From: RGIG9079 sp964567845
GTDB lineage: Bacteria > Bacteroidota > Bacteroidia > Bacteroidales > Marinifilaceae
Assembly (NCBI GenBank): GCA_964567845.1
Contig: CAZMOG010000070.1
Location: 1 to 10,171 of the forward strand
DNA: 10,171 nucleotides
Reading direction: 5' to 3'
In this document: positions 6,769-10,171 of the stretch, piece after piece
How the letters are laid out: each line of letters opens with the position of its first letter
Position numbering within the stretch: the stretch's first letter is position 1
The notes under the pieces: generated by a model
What the model saw: only the letters and a program-made list of their open reading frames with translations
Told to the model about the DNA's origin: nothing
Database searches by the model: none
Program-made: the position numbers and the translations under genes

Positions 6769-9700
6769 TTAGAATGTTGCAGACAGAGCTACAGAGCAGT
6801 TACGAGCAAATGGATAGCTTGTTCCACGCTCTGTTTTAACTGTAGAGATTCTACAAATATCATTCATATAGAAATTAACTTTTAATCTCTCAAATCCAAT
6901 CTTTCTGATATTGATAAACTTAAAGTCGTAATATAAATTTAATGATGAGAACTGAAGTTCATTGTTCTTTTCAATAAATCTTGATGTTGCGTAAGTTGTT
7001 GTCGGTGTAGATGTAATCTTCTTAAATGTAGCAATATCACCAGGATTTTGCCATGTGCTTGAGAATACACGTCTATCAACGTTATATGCTACGTCAACAT
7101 TCTCAACCTTGTCAACCAATGTTTGGTTGTAGTAGTCTCCTCCTAATTTGTAGCTGAATGAGATATTGAATCCGAATCCTCTGTACTCTCCACTTACTCC
7201 AAAGTTACCGTGTACTTTGTGGTTTGAATCTCCTCCCACAATATAGTCGTCAGAACTCCAATTGTATGTTGTTGAGCCATCCTTTTTAACGAATAACTCA
7301 CGTCCGGTAATTGGATCTATACCCAATGATTTAACAACCCAAATAACACTCATTGATTGTCCCTCCTCATAACGAGTCAATGGAGCGGTTGTGTTATTTG
7401 CATCCTGAGAGTCGTTGAATGATTTAAGAGCATCGCTGATGTTTTGAATCTCATTGCGGTTGTGTCCCAATGTTCCGTTCAAGTTGATATAAGCCTGTTT
7501 CTTAGGATTGTTATATACTCGCCAGTTGATAGTCGCATCGATACCCTTATTTACAACATTACCCAAGTTTCCTGTATAGCTTGTGAATCCTGCAGAAGTT
7601 GGAAGTGTAATTGGAATTAACTGATCCTCTGTGGTACTTACGTATCCGTCAATACGCATATTTAGGTTATTGGCAATACCCAAATCCAATCCAATGTTGA
7701 TATCCTGTGTCTGTTGCCACTTTAACTCGTCGTTAGCAAGTGCCATCAAGTATGCTCCACTAATGTTATCGTACATGAGATCTTGATAGAACTTATAAGT
7801 GCTCATCGCCTGATATGGGTTGAAACTCTGGCTACCTGTGTATCCAATAGAACCACGCAGTTTAAACTGTGTTAACCATGCTGCATTCTCCATAAAGTGC
7901 TCTTTGTGAAGATTCCATCCAAGTCCTGCTGCCCAGAATGTTCCCCAACGCTTGTTGGCTCCGAAGATAGAAGATCCTGAAGTACGGAAGCTTAAGTCAG
8001 CCAAGTAACGGTCATCATATGAGTAGTTTGCTGCCCCAATGAATCCAATCTCATGGGTAATTGACTCGCTTCCTGTTGGAACACCGTTGTCTGCGTATTG
8101 TTTAGCAAATGTAATGTGGTCAACACGGTTGTTCATGAATCCCCATGCAGTCATTCCTACATTATCAGAATTCGATGTTGCAAGGTTATATCCGGCATTA
8201 AGGAAAATCATGTGCTTTTTGATTGTCTTTGACCAGTTTGCAGTCAAATCGACAGACAAACGCTCTGACACTCCATTTGTTTTGGTGTAACTACCGCGTT
8301 TGTAGTACATGTCTCCGGTCCACTCATTAAATGAGGTGTGGTTTCCAGGCAAGAAGTTGTCACTTGAACTTGTCTGATATGTGTATCCCAAACGTCCTGT
8401 CAAACGAAGATTCTTATGTGCCTGCCACTCAATGTAGAAGTTCTCGGTTATCTCGGTGTATCTTGACTCGTTCTTTGTTCCCAATGTTGCATTGTATAAT
8501 GGGTTGTAGTAGATACGAGCAGCAGCACCATAACCTGAAGGCTGGAATTGTCCCAATACCTTGTTTATATTACCATTCTCGTCGTATGGTTTGTAGTATG
8601 GGTTCAAACGTGCATACTCTGAGAATGATCCGTATGGAGACTCAAATGCCTTATTGTGTGTAACACTCAATGAGTTTCTGAACATTAAATTCTTTACTCT
8701 ATAAGACAAGGTAATGTTTCCCTGCATTGTTGTACGGTCAGAACCCTTCATTGCTCCTGCAATGTTGTTGTACATAATGGTAGCTCCGTAACGCATGGCC
8801 TCGTCTCCTCCCTCAAAGAATAGGGTGTGCTTGTTACCAACACCAACGCGTAATGGTTTCTCTAACCAGTATGTGTTTACTCCAGACTCAACGTTCTTAA
8901 GAAGTTCGTTGTATTGCTCGTCAAGAGCCTGCTGATATGAAGGTGATGATGATGTATAACGACCTGCGTTTAACTCAACCTCCAACTTCTCGCGTGCGTT
9001 GGTCAAATCGTATGATGTAAGATCTGGCATCTCAACGCTAACGTTACCCTGGTAGTTTACGCGCAATGCTCCTGATGTTGGGGCAACAGTCTCGATAACG
9101 ACAACTCCGTTTGCAGCCTTGGAACCATAAATGGCTTTAGCAGCGGCATCTTTCAAAATGGTTACCGATGCTACACGGTTCATATCCAAGTCAAATACTG
9201 CAGTCTTGGTTGTCTCGAATCCGTCAAGGATAAACAAAGGCTCGTTGGGGTTACCATCATACTCTCCTTGCAATCCTGCAAATGATGACTTACCACGAAT
9301 GTTAATCTCGTTGAACTGGTTAGGGTTTGATCCCAACTCGTAGCTATCACCAACAATGAATGCAGGATCAATATTCTTCAAACTCTCAATAACGTTTTGG
9401 TTACCAATAGCCTGCAACTCCTTAGCGGTAACGGTGACGGCACTTCCTGTAAAGCTCTCCATTGAACGGTTGAAGTAACCGGTTACAACTGTCTCTTTCA
9501 GCAATTGCGAAGTTTCTGCCAATGTTACCTCCAGGGGTTTGGTTGGGTTTGAAACCTTTACCTCTTTGGTTTCGTAACCAATACTTGAAACCACAATTAC
9601 TGTATTTGGGGTCCAAGGACAGTTAAGCTCAAATTTACCATCAAGGTCGGCTGCAATTCCGATAGTTGGTGCATCTTTCAAATAGACAGATGCTCCGATG

Positions 9701-9933
9701 ACAGAGAGTCCGTTTTCATCTATTACAGTTCCCTTGATTGTAACCAATGGCATGGTTTGGGAACTCTGGACAGAAGTGGCCGATGTCGGTGTCATGCCAA
9801 CAGCACGCACACTTCTTGTAGAATCTTGTTGCGCAAAGACAGAATTAAGTCCTATGAGCAACATTGTGGCGGTAAGGCATGCTATACGCGCCAACTTTTC
9901 ATGTAATTTTCTCATTCGGCGATTTTTATTCAT
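6769..9933 (-). CDS. SusC/RagA-family TonB-dependent outer-membrane transporter
   Basis: A 1054-residue outer-membrane transporter that imports ligand captured by SusD, powered by TonB-ExbBD. The signal peptide runs to about residue 34 (SVFA before Gln35). A Ser/Thr/Gln-rich linker (35-65) leads to a carboxypeptidase-regulatory-like β-sandwich (about 66-140; IKGTVIDENGLSVIGASV, then DLDGKFEL). A TonB-box-like ETVVTGYF follows at about 147-154. The plug (about 155-283) contains NEINIRGKSSFAG, NEPLFILDGF and SVTILKDAAAKAIYGSKAA, the hallmark of SusC proteins. The rest is the 22-strand barrel, ending in SATF with a terminal Phe, as the BAM assembly signal requires. There is no STN domain, so direct FecI/FecR-type signalling is unlikely. 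Mature cysteines are only 105, 1027 and 1046. The ATG at 9933 was chosen; an in-frame ATG at 9915 (Met7) would still leave a good signal peptide. Neither has a clear Shine-Dalgarno. First gene of the operon. Confidence 0.97.
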   Translation of the reverse strand: MNKNRRMRKLHEKLARIACLTATMLLIGLNSVFAQQDSTRSVRAVGMTPTSATSVQSSQTMPLVTIKGTVIDENGLSVIGASVYLKDAPTIGIAADLDGKFELNCPWTPNTVIVVSSIGYETKEVKVSNPTKPLEVTLAETSQLLKETVVTGYFNRSMESFTGSAVTVTAKELQAIGNQNVIESLKNIDPAFIVGDSYELGSNPNQFNEINIRGKSSFAGLQGEYDGNPNEPLFILDGFETTKTAVFDLDMNRVASVTILKDAAAKAIYGSKAANGVVVIETVAPTSGALRVNYQGNVSVEMPDLTSYDLTNAREKLEVELNAGRYTSSSPSYQQALDEQYNELLKNVESGVNTYWLEKPLRVGVGNKHTLFFEGGDEAMRYGATIMYNNIAGAMKGSDRTTMQGNITLSYRVKNLMFRNSLSVTHNKAFESPYGSFSEYARLNPYYKPYDENGNINKVLGQFQPSGYGAAARIYYNPLYNATLGTKNESRYTEITENFYIEWQAHKNLRLTGRLGYTYQTSSSDNFLPGNHTSFNEWTGDMYYKRGSYTKTNGVSERLSVDLTANWSKTIKKHMIFLNAGYNLATSNSDNVGMTAWGFMNNRVDHITFAKQYADNGVPTGSESITHEIGFIGAANYSYDDRYLADLSFRTSGSSIFGANKRWGTFWAAGLGWNLHKEHFMENAAWLTQFKLRGSIGYTGSQSFNPYQAMSTYKFYQDLMYDNISGAYLMALANDELKWQQTQDINIGLDLGIANNLNMRIDGYVSTTEDQLIPITLPTSAGFTSYTGNLGNVVNKGIDATINWRVYNNPKKQAYINLNGTLGHNRNEIQNISDALKSFNDSQDANNTTAPLTRYEEGQSMSVIWVVKSLGIDPITGRELFVKKDGSTTYNWSSDDYIVGGDSNHKVHGNFGVSGEYRGFGFNISFSYKLGGDYYNQTLVDKVENVDVAYNVDRRVFSSTWQNPGDIATFKKITSTPTTTYATSRFIEKNNELQFSSLNLYYDFKFINIRKIGFERLKVNFYMNDICRISTVKTERGTSYPFARNCSVALSATF

Positions 9934-9950
9934 TAATACTCATTTGATAC

Positions 9951-9967
9951 ATTTTAGCGCGTAAAAT
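9951..9967. repeat. Inverted repeat ATTTTA-GCGCG-TAAAAT in the SusC leader
   Basis: ATTTTA (9951-9956) and TAAAAT (9962-9967) are exact inverted copies around a GCGCG centre, 17 bp in all, beginning 17 bp upstream of the SusC start codon and overlapping the candidate -7 element. The symmetry, the GC centre in AT-rich DNA and the position fit an operator, but no regulator is known for it. As an RNA hairpin it would be weak. Confidence 0.35.
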
Positions 9968-9993
9968 TAATAATATTGCCCCGATGTAGGAAA
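9962..9993 (-). promoter_or_regulatory. Candidate Bacteroides-type promoter of the operon
   Basis: On the minus strand, TTTC (9993-9990) is followed after 20 nt by TAATTTTA (9969-9962). The Bacteroides consensus is TTTG, about 19-21 nt, then TAnnTTTG, so the match is 3 of 4 and 5 of 6 defined bases. A start near 9955 would give a leader of roughly 20 nt. A second candidate -7 element, TAATTTTC, lies at 10001-9994, preceded by a T-tract. In DNA this AT-rich, matches of this quality arise by chance, so it is a suggestion only. Confidence 0.3.
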
Positions 9994-10024
9994 GAAAATT
10001 AACTTAAATTGCTTGAAAAAACTG

Positions 10025-10076
10025 TGTTAATTTCTTATTTATTGTGTTACAGAATGTTAAAATGTCAAAATTGACA
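10025..10076. promoter_or_regulatory. Cluster of spaced TGTTA repeats ending in a TGTCAA/TTGACA palindrome
   Basis: TGTTA occurs at 10025, 10045 and 10055, that is at 20- and 10-bp steps, close to whole helical turns; the first two share the longer TGTGTTA. A related TGTCAA (10063-10068) is followed after AA by its inverted copy TTGACA (10071-10076). Another TTGACA lies at 10124-10129. The cluster sits 90-140 bp upstream of the SusC start, where an activator might bind. No regulator is identified, and repeats this short in AT-rich DNA may be chance. Confidence 0.3.
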
Positions 10077-10082
10077 ATAATT

Positions 10083-10109
10083 TACCCCGAATTTTATTGA
10101 TTCGGGGTA
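10083..10109. terminator. Strong hairpin, possible terminator
   Basis: TACCCCGAAT (10083-10092) and ATTCGGGGTA (10100-10109) form a perfect 10-bp stem with a 7-nt loop. On the plus strand it runs into TTTTATT, a fair terminator tail; on the minus strand the following AAATTATTG is poorer in T. Since both genes likely to flank this region read on the minus strand, it may be a bidirectional or backup terminator for the gene upstream, the end of a small plus-strand transcript, or part of a leader structure. Confidence 0.55.
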
Positions 10110-10151
10110 TTTTATTCGGTAGTTTGACACTTACTTTTTCGAAATATTTTA

Positions 10152-10171
10152 ACAGAAAGCCCTCTGCGGGC
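10152..10171 (-). terminator. Probable terminator of the preceding minus-strand gene, cut by the window edge
   Basis: GCCC (10059+100 to 10162) and GGGC (10168-10171) can pair around TCTGC; the arms are at 10159-10162 and 10168-10171. On the minus strand the stem is followed by TTTCTGTT. The outer part of the stem probably lies beyond the window. This would insulate the SusC operon from an upstream gene. Only a 4-bp stem is visible, so the call is tentative. Confidence 0.42.

Noticed and set aside
8331..8663. Plus-strand open frame of 110 codons opposite the SusC gene
   Set aside because: It lies wholly antisense to a strongly conserved transporter, and its translation has no recognisable domain, signal peptide or plausible start context. 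It is a by-product of codon bias on the other strand.
1..10171. Polysaccharide utilisation locus
   Set aside because: SusC/SusD alone do not define a glycan locus. No glycoside hydrolase, lyase, esterase, sulfatase or hybrid two-component sensor is visible. Enzymes could lie outside the window, so this is set aside, not excluded.
9934..10171. Invertible (phase-variable) promoter, as known for some Bacteroides surface loci
   Set aside because: The inverted repeats present have arms of only 6-10 bp with spacers of 2-7 nt. No pair of long inverted repeats flanks a promoter-sized segment and no invertase gene is present.
9934..10171. ECF sigma/anti-sigma control through the SusC N-terminus
   Set aside because: The SusC protein starts with a carboxypeptidase-regulatory-like domain after its linker and has no STN signalling domain, and no sigma or FecR-like gene is in the window.
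1..10171. CRISPR array, tRNA or rRNA, insertion sequence or phage genes
   Set aside because: No regularly spaced long direct repeats, no tRNA-like cloverleaf, and no transposase or integrase coding sequence were found. Only about 390 nt of the window is non-coding.

Overview
The window comes from a member of the Bacteroidota, most likely order Bacteroidales. The evidence is a SusC/SusD outer-membrane pair, lipoproteins of families essentially confined to this phylum, an acidic lipoprotein export signal, AT-rich starts without clear Shine-Dalgarno sequences, and possible Bacteroides-type promoter elements. I cannot name a genus.

Layout: all seven genes lie on the minus strand and fill 9933 down to 87. 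The gaps between them are 18, 11, 8, 9, 20 and 4 nt, all starts are ATG and all stops are TAA, so this looks like a single operon. In transcription order it encodes a SusC-like TonB-dependent transporter (9933-6769), a SusD-like surface lipoprotein (6750-5293), a DUF4843-type lipoprotein (5281-4505), a PKD-like lipoprotein with a propeller-like C-terminal part (4496-2865), an exported thioredoxin with a long helical C-terminal region (2855-1632), a short exported TlpA-like thioredoxin (1611-1126), and a lipoprotein with two BACON-like repeats and a lipocalin-like C-terminal domain (1121-87). A Rho-independent terminator follows at 23-56.

Upstream, 9934-10171 is AT-rich and non-coding. It holds a candidate promoter, two short inverted repeats, spaced TGTTA repeats, a strong hairpin (10083-10109) and, at the right edge, what looks like the terminator of the preceding minus-strand gene. 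No regulator gene (HTCS, ECF sigma/anti-sigma) lies in the window, and the SusC protein has no STN signalling domain.

How the genes may work together: SusC and SusD form the gated outer-membrane importer, and the DUF4843 and PKD-like lipoproteins are probably accessory surface subunits. There is no glycoside hydrolase, lyase, sulfatase or peptidase, so this is not a classical polysaccharide utilisation locus within these limits. A peptide or other small ligand is at least as plausible as a glycan. The unusual part is the second half: two exported thioredoxins with intact WCGPC sites, followed by a cysteine-rich surface lipoprotein. The transporter also has two of its three mature cysteines at the end of its barrel. 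This suggests, without proving it, that thiol-disulfide chemistry is part of the system, acting either on its own subunits or on a disulfide-containing substrate.
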